Notes: generated from the letters alone by a model not told the origin. Positions 15,135-25,884 are shown, counted from the first letter of the stretch. The stretch is 43,072 nt of DNA from a virus (IMGVR_UViG_3300035183_001148:1-43072), one strand, 5' to 3'. Translations and numbers: made by a program.

Positions 15135-15677
15135 TCAAGTTGGCCAATTAACCACAACCGCATCGACCTCTGATTCCGTGGAGGCGGACCTTACCGCACT
15201 AATTGCAATCTTTCCGGCGTTGTAAACATCCTGAACATATTTGAGATCCGCGGTCAATTGGATAGCGGCTGGAGCAATGGACAGGAAAATCTGCCTGACC
15301 AGTTCCACATCATCGAACGAATTCAACGCCCCTAACCTTGCCTTGATTCTCCTTAACCCTTCCGTTTTTATCTTAACCACTTTTTGGAACTTGTAATCAT
15401 CAATAGAATAGGCTTTTTCCCATGTTTTGGTTTGCCTATTCCACTTGTAATCAAGGGAAGGTCGGTTGTTGTAGTTTTGAATATCCTGTTCCGTAGGCTC
15501 GATCAGGTTCAGGGTAACGGGGTCCACACGATACAAGTCCGGGTTCCAATGCCCTTCCATATAATTAAACCCGGGCCTGTATTGGCTAACTAAAACCTCC
15601 ATAGTGGCGCACTCTATTCTTACTCCCGTAAATTCGCCCGTGGAGGGATCGTACTCACTGACCTTAATTGATGACAT
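15135..15677 (-). CDS. Tail-fibre-associated protein of unknown function
   Basis: A 180-residue protein encoded right after the tip protein. The N-terminal third is rich in Asp, Tyr and Pro (VSEYDPSTGEFTGVRIECATME, WNPDLYRVDPVTLN), then a Trp-containing stretch (YKWNRQTKTWEKAY) and a helical C-terminal half. The YDPxTGxF and KWNxxTxxWE patterns resemble phage tail proteins and tail-fibre chaperones in which similar short beta motifs repeat. A fibre-assembly chaperone or minor tip component is likely by position, but this is inference. Confidence 0.5.
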   Translation of the reverse strand: MSSIKVSEYDPSTGEFTGVRIECATMEVLVSQYRPGFNYMEGHWNPDLYRVDPVTLNLIEPTEQDIQNYNNRPSLDYKWNRQTKTWEKAYSIDDYKFQKVVKIKTEGLRRIKARLGALNSFDDVELVRQIFLSIAPAAIQLTADLKYVQDVYNAGKIAISAVRSASTESEVDAVVVNWPT

Positions 15678-15682
15678 TTCCT

Positions 15683-18600
15683 TTACCTCTTAAAGATTTT
15701 TGCCTGGCACAAGTAGCTGGCAGCAACTAGGTTTAAGTACGGTACCTGAGTGTTGCCCCCGTACTCCCATCCATCGTAGGTAAAAATTGTTATTCTGGGT
15801 CTAACGTTTTTAGAGGCGAACGCAGTGACCTGAAAACTTCCTCCAACATGCCAAGGAATGCGAACACGCTTGGTGTTCCCATATATGCGGTCCCCGGTAA
15901 TTAGCTGCCATTCATTACGCCCTATTGGAACCGGGATAACCTGACTCGATACCGTATCGAACAGGTCTACGTACACGTAGACTTTAGTCCTTTCCTCCGA
16001 ACCGCCTGTATTCCCACCTAGCCTAAGCAATACATGCCCTTGGGCATTAAAGTGCACCGTGTAGGGGTAGGCTCCGTTGGTGGGCAAAAATATGGCGGGA
16101 ATAGTGCTGATGGTGTAATTGGACACCGAAGAGGAAGTTCCTCCATCATAGTAAGTAGCTTCCTCTCCCGAATTCAAAACATATTCAGTGATCGCATTTT
16201 GCAGGATGTTTAGGGTATTGATGATATCCACGCCATTTACACTAGTGGCCTGAACATCTCCACGAACCTTAACACTAGCAAACTCCGCCTGATGCGTCCC
16301 GTTAGCTCCGCCAGGGTCACTATGGATTTTCCACCCGGAAACTCCAGGATTCCAGTTGGCGCTTTGCAGATAGCGCCCTGCAACTAATGCTCCTGCCTTG
16401 ATACGGTCTACATCAACGGAGTTGGCAACAATATCCGCCCCCTCAGTCATTTCAACTAGGCGGATATTCCCCATTCGGTTGACTCCAGTCCCAAGGTAAC
16501 CCAGCAGTGCCCCTACCGATACGTAGGCAGCGGGACCTGGAATCTGCGGACCTTCATTTGGACCGAACCTGATCGTATATTTGGTATAACTTGTAGGCGG
16601 AACGGCGCCAATAAGTCCAAAGTAATGATAAGTACCAATCCCAGGCCAACCTGTTGGGTAGGAACTTCCGTTAAGAACGTTGCCAGAGGCATCATAGAAA
16701 ACAACGGTTAGGTAACAGGTTAGGGATCCACTAATCGACTTGGCATCCATTTCCAGTCGGTAGTTTTTGCTGGTACTGATGGGCACTCGCTTGGAAAACA
16801 CGTAGAAATTTCCGAACCCATTGGCTTCCCAAGCCTTGCCTCCAGTAACAGCCGGATCCGTAACAATTACTGGGCTTCCAGCAATGATATCCCACGCGGA
16901 GGAATCAGAACAGAACGGGTCCTGATTAATGACGTCCCCAATGGAGAGAATGCGCAAGGCCCGGGCCAGTACCGTACCATCAACCAACAGATTGCCATCT
17001 ACGGTTTGATTTACAACAGACCACACCGAGCCTGTCCAAAAACGGGTCTGGGAAAATCCGGTGCCATATTGGGTTACCAAATCATGTAGGATCGGGCCCC
17101 CGTCCTCCGCTGCCGCAGTGTTTGCAGCAGCATCACTCCAGGAAGTTTGCCCGGAAACGTAAAACCAACGTGACCCACGCTGCCCTGGGCTGCCGGTGGG
17201 CCCTTGCGGGCCTTGTGGCCCTTGTGGGCCTTGTGGCCCTTGTGGGCCGGTCGGGCCGGTCGGGCCTTGCGGGCCTGCCCGTGTTTTCGACAGGGTAAAC
17301 CGCAGGGTTTTTGAGGTGTAGCCTGATCTAGAGGCTGTTATGTCCACATACCCACTATCCTGGGACAGGGCAGTTACAGTGAGCACATTGCCATTGGTTC
17401 CGCCAAGCGAGGATGTTACGCCAGTCCCGTTAGTGCGAACATACGACCAGTTGGCACTTTGATCCACCTCGTCCTCAAGGATATTCATGGTGGTGGTAGC
17501 ATTTGTCCAGTCAGTCACTGTACCATCGACCAGCGCAGGCAACGTGACTGCATAAGCGGTTAGTTTAGCCACCACCGTTTTTAAGGCGGTTAATGATTGG
17601 TTCAACAATTGAGCGCCGGAGGTGCTCACATTGCCGGAACTATCGATGGATCTGACTTCGAACGAATAGGTTCCTGAGGATGCAGGGGTAACGGATTGGT
17701 ACTTCCTGGTAAAGGGAGGGCTGCCCGCAAAATTCCCAACCGGAACAGTAGCAATGGCAGAGGCTGAGTTCCAATTTATTGTGGCCCCCGAAGCCATCCT
17801 CAATTCAAAGGCAATTATGTCCCCAATCGGGTTAGGAACCACCCAGGAAAATTCCCTGGTTCCTGCTCCTATGATGGTCAATGCCAATGACGTTGGGGCG
17901 GAGGGCGGAACAGTTTTTCCTACAACCACATGGTCGAAGGAATAAACCCAATCCGATTTAACTCCCAATCCATTAATAGCCCTGACCCTTACGTCATACC
18001 TTTCCTTCTCCACCACAGGGGCGAGGTAGGTGAATGTGGAATCCCCTTGCAGCCTAGCCAATGGAATCCAATTCACTCGGGCCGAGACTGCATATTCCAC
18101 CTCAATCTGCCCGCCATTTGTCACATTGCTATCCGGATGGGCATTCCAGGAAATTCGCATACGCGGAATGATCGTTCCATCCGCAGTACGCAATCCATAG
18201 GCATCTCCACTGGCCAATGACAAACCTGTTATGGGTGCCACACTATAAGGATTTGGCAGTGTGGTGTTAGGGGATATGTCATAGGTACTTGGAGTGGTTG
18301 CGGTATAAACCCCAGAGGCTTCCTCCCTTAGTATCAACTTTGGACCAAGGTTCATCAAGGAAAATTCCCGCTCAACGATGCGGAAAACCTTGTTGGAAAA
18401 CCCATACCGTGTGCTATTGAGCATTACGGTTTCGCCAGGCCATAGCCGGTAGGCTTTCATATTGAACCCAGCCTGAACGACCATCGCCTGCCTTGCCTGC
18501 TCCAGCATAATCAGTGCGATGCGTTGGGCGGTCACCCCGTCCGAGGTGAAAGGCAAGGAAAGGTCGGCAAAAATGCGTTCCCCATCCTGGGATTCATAGA

Positions 18601-19990
18601 AGGAACTGGTTATTGGAGGGAAATCAACGGGCTGGTAGTTTTGGTTAGGATCAATGTATTGTCCTTTAACCGCGTTAAACAAACTATCCCGATCCGCCCT
18701 ACCCTGGATTACCACATTTGAATGATCCAGAAAATCGTTATCCGTCAACGTGACAGTGGGAACACGATACGCTCCTGCGTATACCCTCCATTTCCCTTGG
18801 GCAAAGGTTGCCATCCCAGCCATCGAGGATAGCAGCATGTCCAGGTTTTCACCTAGGTCAGCATCAGTGCTTAAGACTCCATCGCAGGTATAACGTTTGC
18901 GTGAGGTGGTTACCCAGGACGATCCGTTCCAATAAGGTTGATTGGCAACCAATTCATCGCATATATTGGCAGCCGCGATTATAAGGGCATCATCTATTTC
19001 CGAATTGGACGCATTGAACCCCATAGATGAGGTTAGGTAGTCCCGAATGCACAAGGCGGGGTTGTTACTGTATTGCCAAGTGGCTGGATTGTTGTACCTT
19101 TGCGGACCAGACCCCCCATTGGTGCTATCGAGCCTAGGATCGTAAACCTTTTTACCCTTTATTTTTGCCTTGAAGGCTGGGGTTCCATTCGGGAAAATGT
19201 CCTCGTTAAAGACGAGTTTAAGAGCCACATAAGGAACGCCTTGCCCTCTATCGGAGCTGGAAACCTCTCCCCCCGTCCCCGTCATCAGCATGGAGGAAGC
19301 TGATTCATTAGAGGTGCCCAAATGGAATTCAGCCGTTATAAAGGTATCATACCTGGCAACATCATAGGAAACGATCAGGCTATTGCCTGGGCCAATGGAG
19401 GAGGTGTCAACGGTAACAACATTTCCAGAAACACTGGTCGGAGTCAGCGTCCCCTGGGAAACGTAATCCCACGAATCCGTAGGCGACCCCCAGGAAATCG
19501 TGACCGATGCCGCTGAGGTCGGAGCAGAGGATAGGGTCAATTGTTGAGCGGAGGATCCGTTTGAAATAAACGCTTCGCGCAGTTTTATTGGATTGGATTT
19601 AACAAATGGGGCAGTGGTTACGTTGCCATTTACATCAAGGGCACATGGAATATCGTTTAGGTAAATGGTGTCAATCGAAGTTATTTCATGTCCAGGCCCC
19701 AGCAAAATGCCCAGGTACAGGATTTCCTTGTGCGTTCCAAATGACCCAATATACCATATTGGCCCAGAGACTACCGACTCCCCGTAGGCAATCGTTTTTG
19801 GCGCCTCTGTGGATCGCACAGTGACCGCACGATCCCTAAGACTCGCATTCCATGCATCCCGGAATCTCCTGTTCATCCGCCTGCGGTTGTAATCTCCAAA
19901 TCCAATGTTTACCGCAAGCAATGCCGCAAGTGTCCAGGACACAAAATGCCCTATGGCCAACAAGGCAACGGCTGCAAAAAATGCTGGCAT
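15683..19990 (-). CDS. J-like tail tip / host-specificity protein with FN3 and collagen segments
   Basis: A 1,435-residue protein and the largest in the window. The N terminus is hydrophobic ([27 protein letters not shown]), then residues about 50-570 resemble the tail-hub core of lambda gpJ. Two fibronectin type III-like domains follow (about 583-690 and 695-795), then an Ig-like segment, a collagen-like Gly-Pro-Gln/Thr run at about 904-935, a beta-rich domain that may bind sugars (about 990-1150), and a C-terminal part with [13 protein letters not shown] resembling the central-fibre end of J proteins. It would form the tail tip that contacts the receptor. It directly follows the peptidase and two minor tail genes, the lambda K-L-M order. 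The exact domain edges are estimates. Confidence 0.85.
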   Translation of the reverse strand: MPAFFAAVALLAIGHFVSWTLAALLAVNIGFGDYNRRRMNRRFRDAWNASLRDRAVTVRSTEAPKTIAYGESVVSGPIWYIGSFGTHKEILYLGILLGPGHEITSIDTIYLNDIPCALDVNGNVTTAPFVKSNPIKLREAFISNGSSAQQLTLSSAPTSAASVTISWGSPTDSWDYVSQGTLTPTSVSGNVVTVDTSSIGPGNSLIVSYDVARYDTFITAEFHLGTSNESASSMLMTGTGGEVSSSDRGQGVPYVALKLVFNEDIFPNGTPAFKAKIKGKKVYDPRLDSTNGGSGPQRYNNPATWQYSNNPALCIRDYLTSSMGFNASNSEIDDALIIAAANICDELVANQPYWNGSSWVTTSRKRYTCDGVLSTDADLGENLDMLLSSMAGMATFAQGKWRVYAGAYRVPTVTLTDNDFLDHSNVVIQGRADRDSLFNAVKGQYIDPNQNYQPVDFPPITSSFYESQDGERIFADLSLPFTSDGVTAQRIALIMLEQARQAMVVQAGFNMKAYRLWPGETVMLNSTRYGFSNKVFRIVEREFSLMNLGPKLILREEASGVYTATTPSTYDISPNTTLPNPYSVAPITGLSLASGDAYGLRTADGTIIPRMRISWNAHPDSNVTNGGQIEVEYAVSARVNWIPLARLQGDSTFTYLAPVVEKERYDVRVRAINGLGVKSDWVYSFDHVVVGKTVPPSAPTSLALTIIGAGTREFSWVVPNPIGDIIAFELRMASGATINWNSASAIATVPVGNFAGSPPFTRKYQSVTPASSGTYSFEVRSIDSSGNVSTSGAQLLNQSLTALKTVVAKLTAYAVTLPALVDGTVTDWTNATTTMNILEDEVDQSANWSYVRTNGTGVTSSLGGTNGNVLTVTALSQDSGYVDITASRSGYTSKTLRFTLSKTRAGPQGPTGPTGPQGPQGPQGPQGPQGPTGSPGQRGSRWFYVSGQTSWSDAAANTAAAEDGGPILHDLVTQYGTGFSQTRFWTGSVWSVVNQTVDGNLLVDGTVLARALRILSIGDVINQDPFCSDSSAWDIIAGSPVIVTDPAVTGGKAWEANGFGNFYVFSKRVPISTSKNYRLEMDAKSISGSLTCYLTVVFYDASGNVLNGSSYPTGWPGIGTYHYFGLIGAVPPTSYTKYTIRFGPNEGPQIPGPAAYVSVGALLGYLGTGVNRMGNIRLVEMTEGADIVANSVDVDRIKAGALVAGRYLQSANWNPGVSGWKIHSDPGGANGTHQAEFASVKVRGDVQATSVNGVDIINTLNILQNAITEYVLNSGEEATYYDGGTSSSVSNYTISTIPAIFLPTNGAYPYTVHFNAQGHVLLRLGGNTGGSEERTKVYVYVDLFDTVSSQVIPVPIGRNEWQLITGDRIYGNTKRVRIPWHVGGSFQVTAFASKNVRPRITIFTYDGWEYGGNTQVPYLNLVAASYLCQAKIFKR

Positions 19991-19993
19991 TTT

Positions 19994-20407
19994 CTAGACC
20001 TTCCAAATAGCAACTACCTTTGATTCCCGTAGGTAGGGGAATTCGAGTCCATTTTCGCCTACAGTAGCAAACTGTTCCCCTATGACCACTCCCAAACAAA
20101 CCCTGCCATTATTTTCCACTGCCACAATGTCCCCACGCTGCTCCATGCCCAAGGGCACCTTCTCCATCCTGCCCAGCCCATCCATCATTGCTTCAATGCT
20201 CCCACCAAGCTTGGACAGGACATTGGCCGCCCCTTTGGCGTCCTTATACTCGCCCCTCCACTCCGCGGCCAGATCCTCTCCAGTCATTGTTAACACTGCA
20301 TCGGCCGCAAATAGGCAACAATCATTTTGCCCCCAGGTAAAAGGAGCAAACCTGCGCTCCTCAATAAAGGAAACCAATTTATCTGTCCAATCGGGCAATC
20401 GTTCCAT
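19994..20407 (-). CDS. NlpC/P60-like tail-tip cysteine peptidase (DUF6950-type)
   Basis: A protein of 137 residues with FTWGQNDCCLFAADAVLTMTGED near the N terminus; the NDC-xxFAADA pattern is the catalytic-Cys region of NlpC/P60-like phage tail proteins (lambda K position). A later GDIVAVENNGRVCLGVVIGEQ stretch would carry the strand that normally bears the catalytic His, but no His is evident there, so activity is uncertain. I chose ATG 20407 because GAAGGTAGG lies just upstream and it follows the previous stop; a longer start at 20446 would overlap that gene. It probably helps the tail tip assemble or cross the cell wall. Confidence 0.68.
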   Translation of the reverse strand: MERLPDWTDKLVSFIEERRFAPFTWGQNDCCLFAADAVLTMTGEDLAAEWRGEYKDAKGAANVLSKLGGSIEAMMDGLGRMEKVPLGMEQRGDIVAVENNGRVCLGVVIGEQFATVGENGLEFPYLRESKVVAIWKV

Positions 20408-20411
20408 ATGC

Positions 20412-20996
20412 CTACCTTCTAAAGAAAGACGCAGCCGGCCAAACAATGTTGGCGTCCTGAAGTTTAGGCATGAACCGGTGAATAGTATCGGTAGGGTAGG
20501 TCAGCATGTGATCCTGTTGAGAGTGCCTAAGTGTTTTAGGTCTTCTGGATCCAATGAATTTGTTTTCCACCGTGACCGAAACTGTAGTAACAATGTCCCC
20601 GTCCTCTGAAGGTTCGTCCGTAATAACAGGCGCATTAAGCCTCCCGACAAACTCCAATGAAGGATCCGAAATGATCGACCCATTCTGCCACAGTGCAACC
20701 CGAATCCTGCATTCCCTATTTTGGGTGTTTTCTTGCAACGCCAAATTTACAAAGGAGCTGATTGCTCCAGAAAGGCTCAGCCTAACAGAAACTACCTCTC
20801 CAGTGGACGTTTCCCTCACGGACTCTATGCCCGCCAAGGCTCCTACCCCAATATAGGTATTCCCGTTCCAAACAACATCGTGCCCGGCATCAGTGACATA
20901 GGTAACTCCGCTAGCCAAATCTAATTCTACCAAATGGCATGCCTCAACGTGTTCTGAAACGGAAGCGGTTTCAAACGCGGAAGTTACTGTCCTCAT
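20412..20996 (-). CDS. Minor tail protein (DUF2163-like)
   Basis: A 194-residue beta-rich protein with HLVELDLASGVTYVTDAGHDVVWNGNTYIGVGALAGIESV and SVRLSLSGA motifs. Phage minor tail proteins of the DUF2163/DUF1833 type begin with such a 'L.D.. G.....T+...+..W.G..Y.' pattern and sit between the tape measure and J. It is equivalent in position to lambda L. Its ATG overlaps the upstream stop by four bases. Confidence 0.6.
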   Translation of the reverse strand: MRTVTSAFETASVSEHVEACHLVELDLASGVTYVTDAGHDVVWNGNTYIGVGALAGIESVRETSTGEVVSVRLSLSGAISSFVNLALQENTQNRECRIRVALWQNGSIISDPSLEFVGRLNAPVITDEPSEDGDIVTTVSVTVENKFIGSRRPKTLRHSQQDHMLTYPTDTIHRFMPKLQDANIVWPAASFFRR

Positions 20997-21601
20997 AGGA
21001 ATGCCTCCTCACCCTCAATCTCAATTGAGGTTGTGATAATGGTTTCATAAGTCCACCCAACAGTAGGCTGCCTCAACATAAACTTGGCCGTAGGGTTTGT
21101 TACCGTCAATGGGGCCCCATTAGCTGGAGAGGCACGTAGAACGGGCTCAAAAGTCAATGTGGTTTGACCCGAAGCATTGGTATTAGCAGGGGCTACTACC
21201 ATTTTCAATTCCCCATTTACCGAAAACTTGTCCCCGGGCAAAGCCCAATTGGTAACATTGGGAGTGCACCCGGAAATAGCCAGTGACCCTCCCGATTGAC
21301 CAGCACCATTAACTACCGGGGAACCCCCACCTGTTCCGCGAAAGGTGGGTTGGGCCAGGTCATAAATCAAAAGCCTATTAGCTCCGCCCCGCAATTGGAG
21401 AAGCAAGGCACGCAGGGCGTCCCCTCCCTGTGTCCTCCCCAACATATTCCATTGAGCCCTAAACCACCACCGCGCTCCAGGAATGCCTAATGTCCTGGTA
21501 GCTCCAGTATAGGGATTGCGACGGGAAAACACGTTCTGGATAATCCCAAAAGTCCATGTACTAGGATTAGGAATAGATGAATCCCAATTTATGTCCGCCA
21601 T
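20993..21601 (-). CDS. Minor tail protein
   Basis: A 202-residue beta-rich protein starting MADINWDSSIPNPSTWTFGIIQNVFSRR. Aromatic residues cluster in GARWWFRAQWNML, followed by ALRALLLQLRGGANRLLIYDLAQP, a pattern seen in phage distal tail or minor tail proteins encoded after the tape measure. It likely forms part of the distal tail ring. The stop overlaps the next gene's start. No enzymatic motif is visible. Confidence 0.55.
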   Translation of the reverse strand: MADINWDSSIPNPSTWTFGIIQNVFSRRNPYTGATRTLGIPGARWWFRAQWNMLGRTQGGDALRALLLQLRGGANRLLIYDLAQPTFRGTGGGSPVVNGAGQSGGSLAISGCTPNVTNWALPGDKFSVNGELKMVVAPANTNASGQTTLTFEPVLRASPANGAPLTVTNPTAKFMLRQPTVGWTYETIITTSIEIEGEEAFL

Positions 21602-21605
21602 CTAA

Positions 21606-23909
21606 TCACCCCGAAAAAACTGGAGACCTTCTGCGCATCATGTCCCCGATGGATGCAATGGTACGTTGACGATTTTCCTCCATAGCAGCAAGAATGACCG
21701 CCCGATCTGACCTAGAATCTATCTTGATGTTTTGGTTAATAACTACCGACGGACCTCCAGCCGTACCGATTCTTTCATTAGGGATGATTGATCCGTTTGC
21801 TGCAGGAACGAAAATCTCCGGGCCTTTTTCCCCCACCAGCACAGGCTGAAGGGCAGCCACAGTTCCTCCAAATTGTTTTCCTGCAACACCTAGTCCAAAG
21901 AATTCAAACACGTTGACAATCAGTTTCCTGATTTCTGCGCGAAGCAACATTGCGGCAATATCCTGGATAAACCTCATCATGTTAAGACGCCCGGTCTGGA
22001 TGAAGTCCATCAACAAATCCTCAAACCCTTTGGTCATCGTTCTAAAAGCTTCCTGTGCCTCCTTGGCCCCATTGGTAACGTCATCAACATATTCCCTCAT
22101 TGCCTGATCCCAACCTGCTGACCAGGTTCTCAATTCCTCCTCCTGTTCCCGTAGTGCCTTCAATGTAGAGGAGTGCCATTCATCAAGCATGGACAATGCA
22201 TTGTCCAAATCCTCACCTGTTAGCCCAGAGGACGCTATTACGGCACGCATTTCGGAGAATTCCTGATTTATCCTTGCCCGCCTACGCTCAAACTCCGTCA
22301 TCCTGGCAAACTCAGTTTCCTGTTTAATGCCTGCGAAAATTCCGGAGGCTCGCGTCAATGCCCCTCCAACAACTCCTCGAGCATTTTCCTGCGCCGTGAT
22401 GCGTTCCTCGATGGCTTCCAATTCCCTAAGAGTCCTGCGAACCCCTTCCAACTTTTGGTTCCAATCGTTCACCGCATCCAATACCGCCGAACGCCACTCA
22501 TCCACGCGATCCAACGCAGCCTGCAAATCCTCTCCCGTCAACCCAGATAGGGCGACCTCTGCGCGCATAGAGGAAAACTCCCGCTCTATCTCCGCGCGCT
22601 TCCTTTGGAGGTCAGAAAAATCAATCTCCTCCGCCTGAATTTTTAACCCTGCAAACAGGTCGGCTCCTCGCCCAATAGCCTTTTCCGACTGCTCACGGAC
22701 ACGTTCCTGAGCCGTGATGTTTTGCTCGAGGATTTCCAGCACGCGCAATTTTTGCTTGGCCTCCTCTAGCTTGCGAATCCAAGCCTCCGCCTCTCCTGTA
22801 ACGCCTTTTTCCGCTGCCTCAATGCGCAATACCTGTCCTTCACTCAATTCCAATTGCCTTACCTGTTTTTGCAAATTTTCCAGAAAGGCCTCTGCCTCCT
22901 TGTTCCTTTGCAATTGAGGAGCCCGTCGGTCAACTTCGATACCTCGAACAGCGGCAGTCCCGGAAATAAACCTATCAATGCCTGCGCGCGATAACAATTC
23001 CTCCAATTCTGCCCGAAGCTGCTTAACCCGTTCCTCAATCCTTTGTTTTCTAGTGGCAGGATCTCCAAAAATCCACCTCTCAATAAGACCTCCGCCCTCC
23101 ACATTTTTCAATTCCCGTTCCAATTTGGAAATTTGGAAACGCAAGGAATCGGCTATGTCCTCTGTGGTGGATTCCCTCCCGCCCAATACCGAAAACCATC
23201 TAATAACTTCCGCCGCAGCCCCTGCCAACGCAAACTTTACCTTAGTCCAAGCGATGGACAATTCATCTATAGAACGTTGCGCCTCCAAATTCTTCTTGAC
23301 CATTTCATCGGTCAGACCAACATTCCGCCTAAGGCCCTCTGACCCTTGGTTCAGGAAAGGGATCAATGTTTTGCCTAAACGATCCCCAAACAGAACCCCG
23401 GCCGCGGCAGTTTTTTCAGTGGAGTCCTTAAAGGTCCTAAACCTATCGGCAATTTGTGCCAACACTTCATCGGTTGCAAGAATATCCCCGGAGGCATCCT
23501 TAATGGAGACTCCTAATTGCTTGAAGGCAAATATTGCGTCCTTATTCCCTGATGCCGCGTCATCAATTCTTCCTGCCAATTTTGCCAAGGCTTGTTCCAA
23601 TTTGTTGGACTCAACCCCAGCCAATTGAGCCGAAGCCCGCAATTCTGCAAGAGCCACTGCCGTTGTTCCCACACCTTGCGCGGCCTCATCCAAATCGTCA
23701 ACCGTTTTAACCAATTCAACAAACCACTTAGAAATTTCCAAAAGGGAGGCTGCCCCAAAAGTAACCCCAATGACGCCCCCCAAGTTCCTAAAGGATCGTA
23801 TGGCGCTATCGGTAAAACTGGTTATTGCCCTCTTGCTTTCCGCCATATCCTTTTGCAAGCGGGCTATGTCCGCTTGCATTTCAATGAGGATACCGTAGGT
23901 CGTAGCCAT
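21606..23909 (-). CDS. Tail tape measure protein
   Basis: A 767-residue, mostly helical protein. N-terminal ADIARLQKDMAESKRAITSF and SFRNLGGVIGVTFGAASLLEISKWF, followed by ELRASAQLAGVESNKLEQALAKLA, are typical of tape measure proteins of the lambda H class. It sits after two chaperone-like genes and before the minor tail genes, the standard place. Two segments starting at about residues 395 and 500 repeat each other (ITAQE...SGLTGEDL..AL...DEW). The C terminus is glycine-rich with GKQFGGTVAALQPVLVGEKGPEIFVPAANGSIIP, the common tail-end motif. Its length sets tail length; 767 residues would correspond to a tail of roughly 115 nm by the usual 1.5 angstrom per residue rule. Confidence 0.92.
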   Translation of the reverse strand: MATTYGILIEMQADIARLQKDMAESKRAITSFTDSAIRSFRNLGGVIGVTFGAASLLEISKWFVELVKTVDDLDEAAQGVGTTAVALAELRASAQLAGVESNKLEQALAKLAGRIDDAASGNKDAIFAFKQLGVSIKDASGDILATDEVLAQIADRFRTFKDSTEKTAAAGVLFGDRLGKTLIPFLNQGSEGLRRNVGLTDEMVKKNLEAQRSIDELSIAWTKVKFALAGAAAEVIRWFSVLGGRESTTEDIADSLRFQISKLERELKNVEGGGLIERWIFGDPATRKQRIEERVKQLRAELEELLSRAGIDRFISGTAAVRGIEVDRRAPQLQRNKEAEAFLENLQKQVRQLELSEGQVLRIEAAEKGVTGEAEAWIRKLEEAKQKLRVLEILEQNITAQERVREQSEKAIGRGADLFAGLKIQAEEIDFSDLQRKRAEIEREFSSMRAEVALSGLTGEDLQAALDRVDEWRSAVLDAVNDWNQKLEGVRRTLRELEAIEERITAQENARGVVGGALTRASGIFAGIKQETEFARMTEFERRRARINQEFSEMRAVIASSGLTGEDLDNALSMLDEWHSSTLKALREQEEELRTWSAGWDQAMREYVDDVTNGAKEAQEAFRTMTKGFEDLLMDFIQTGRLNMMRFIQDIAAMLLRAEIRKLIVNVFEFFGLGVAGKQFGGTVAALQPVLVGEKGPEIFVPAANGSIIPNERIGTAGGPSVVINQNIKIDSRSDRAVILAAMEENRQRTIASIGDMMRRRSPVFSG

Positions 23910-23910
23910 T

Positions 23911-24255
23911 TCAGTCCTTCCTGGAAAGCCTTTCGTTCAATCTAGAAACAACCTTAGAATCCAACGCCAAAATAGTTTCCACCTCCCAAGGCGTTAATGT
24001 TATCCCCATCAACCTTTGGTATGACTCTATGTCCTCAAAGCACAAAGGCGAAACCCCAAAAAAGGCAGCCCGCCTTTTGCTATGTAAATCCAAAAACACG
24101 TTCCAAAGTTCCAAACAGGCCGGGGGGATTCTACCTTCATCCAGTTTGGTCTCCCTCTGCCCTGTTGCCTTCTCCCGCTGCACCAAAATGTCCCTTACCG
24201 TCCCATCCTTCCCCAAAGGTTGGGATAATTCAAGGGCAGACTCCGCAGCAGCCAT
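23911..24255 (-). CDS. Tail assembly chaperone, second subunit
   Basis: A 114-residue protein upstream of the tape measure gene. Its C terminus (SYQRLMGITLTPWEVETILALDSKVVSRL) resembles the short C-terminal part of lambda gpT-like and other chaperones, where an 'LTPWEV..I..LD' helix is common. The ATG shares one base with the stop of the first chaperone (TAATG). In many phages the second chaperone is made by frameshift from the first; here I see a clear own start but no convincing slippery sequence. Confidence 0.62.
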   Translation of the reverse strand: MAAAESALELSQPLGKDGTVRDILVQREKATGQRETKLDEGRIPPACLELWNVFLDLHSKRRAAFFGVSPLCFEDIESYQRLMGITLTPWEVETILALDSKVVSRLNERLSRKD

Positions 24256-24656
24256 TAGGTCACTGCGGAGCCCTTGATAAAACGTTCCCTATCCTCCATT
24301 GCCTCCTTAAGATACTTGCGTATCCATCCATGTCCCTCAAACGAATAGAAGGCACGCACATTCTCAGGAGTACAGGGCAGAGGATTGCCCTGCGCATCCT
24401 CCACCTCACGCCAGGCCAACGTGCTGGCAACCAGGGTGTCCAAATCCTCCTGTTCCATTTCTTCTGGATCTGTTAGTTCCAGTTTCCCTGTACGTTGCAG
24501 CACAGCCTGAAGCCGGCGTTGCTTGTTAAATGCCAAGGCTTTGCGTTTAGGATGTTCAGGCCCTGCTAAGGTAACATAGAACAGGACCTTGCCATCACGC
24601 TTTACCTCAATCTCAGCACTTTCCACATCAACCACAGAACCCATCCTATATCCCAT
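24255..24656 (-). CDS. Tail assembly chaperone, first subunit
   Basis: A 133-residue protein between the tail tube and tape measure genes, the G position of lambda. Seen: MGYRMGSVVDVESAEIEVKRDGKVLFYVTLAGPEHPKRKALAFNKQRR, a beta-rich opening, then helical ELTDPEEMEQEDLDTLVAST. AAGGAGG at about 24,662-24,668 lies 5-6 bases before ATG 24656, so I prefer it to a longer frame from 24692 that would overlap the tube gene. It would bind the tape measure during tail assembly. Confidence 0.62.
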   Translation of the reverse strand: MGYRMGSVVDVESAEIEVKRDGKVLFYVTLAGPEHPKRKALAFNKQRRLQAVLQRTGKLELTDPEEMEQEDLDTLVASTLAWREVEDAQGNPLPCTPENVRAFYSFEGHGWIRKYLKEAMEDRERFIKGSAVT

Positions 24657-24666
24657 ATTGCCCTCC

Positions 24667-25884
24667 TTAAGCCTGCGAGTCCTGAATAACAATGGTGGTT
24701 TGCTCGGAATCAGTTCCGGACCCGCCCGTGCTTTTCAACAAAGCCTGGAAGTTAAAGGTTTGAACAATGCCATCCGCCGCGTCATTTTTTGAGGCACTGC
24801 CCAATTTGATGCGCGGCAATGTGATAGAAACAAAATCGGCGTTGTCACTGTTGTCGGAAGTAAGTAGAACCGCCAACGATTGTTCGGTTTCATTCAGGAA
24901 CGCATCGCGCAATGTGGTCGAATCAAAGTAGGCGGTAAATTGTCCATCCACAACAATCCTACCCGGGAACTGGAATGGAATCTGGTTGGACCCAACCACA
25001 GGTTCGCCCGAATAGTTTCCATTAATGTTGATTGACAAATCCCTAACCACAGTCTGCTGCTGCCCACCTATCACAAGCAACCCATTGGCTGCTGCCGCAA
25101 CCCCAAAGGATGGAGCAGCGGTAGGGGAGGTGAATTGTTCTGTGGTGTAGGTTACAACATTTTGCCCCGCAAACTCGATTTCCACAGTAGCCATTCCAGT
25201 GGCAGGGAGTGCAAAGGAAACCCGGGTCGGTTTCATGCCGGTATACATTTCCGACCGTGACAAGTCGGAAAACCAGGACTCAATGGAAAAGGACTTATCG
25301 GTGTGCCCTGAAGTCGGCACCCATGCCCGTTTGCCCACCACTGTAAGTGTGGAGGAAGCAATGGGACCCTCTGCGGTCAACGTTTTATTGTTGGCAACGA
25401 TTACCGTTAGAACCGTGGAGGTCATTCCAACAACCAGCAGGTTGACATTGAGGTTTGCAGCATTCCACGTCCCTGCAGTCAATCGAACAACATCCCCGAC
25501 CTTGACTCCGCTAGTTAGGAAATCGCCGGAACCTCGGGTCAAGGTATAAACTGGATGAGTGCTGACCGCCAATGTTAGGGAGAGGCCAGTCAATGCAGCG
25601 GTGGCTACAAAGTCCTTCCTAAGGACGGCGGCAAGAAAGTCCGCATAGGCTTTAGGACTCACCTCGCCACGAAGTGTCCCCCCGGTCTTTCGGGCACCAT
25701 GTCGGAAATCGGCAATTTGTTGATCGGTGCGAAGCTCATTGGATTGGAAAGTGTCCTTGGTAAGGTCAGGAGAAAATTCGACCCGCCTAATCGCTTGAGA
25801 CCCAGACAATGCAGGAATGGTCCCGTAGGTCGTTTCTGCCTTATATTTGATGCGACGAAAAATGGCCGATGCTGGAGTGGGCAT
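24667..25884 (-). CDS. Major tail tube protein
   Basis: A 405-residue beta-rich protein starting MPTPASAIFRRIKYKAETTYGTIPA, a common N-terminal motif of siphophage tail tube proteins (the 'KxExTYGT' box). Residues about 40-90 carry TGGTLRGEVSPKAYADFLAAVL, also typical. It contains two beta-sandwich halves separated by threonine/valine-rich strands. AAGGAGG lies immediately upstream. Being the main tail component, it should be strongly expressed. Confidence 0.85.
   Translation of the reverse strand: MPTPASAIFRRIKYKAETTYGTIPALSGSQAIRRVEFSPDLTKDTFQSNELRTDQQIADFRHGARKTGGTLRGEVSPKAYADFLAAVLRKDFVATAALTGLSLTLAVSTHPVYTLTRGSGDFLTSGVKVGDVVRLTAGTWNAANLNVNLLVVGMTSTVLTVIVANNKTLTAEGPIASSTLTVVGKRAWVPTSGHTDKSFSIESWFSDLSRSEMYTGMKPTRVSFALPATGMATVEIEFAGQNVVTYTTEQFTSPTAAPSFGVAAAANGLLVIGGQQQTVVRDLSININGNYSGEPVVGSNQIPFQFPGRIVVDGQFTAYFDSTTLRDAFLNETEQSLAVLLTSDNSDNADFVSITLPRIKLGSASKNDAADGIVQTFNFQALLKSTGGSGTDSEQTTIVIQDSQA

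Noticed and set aside
24230-24290. Programmed frameshift between the two tail chaperones
   Set aside because: No X-XXY-YYZ slippery string was found near the end of the first gene, and the second gene has its own ATG joined as TAATG. A frameshift cannot be fully excluded.
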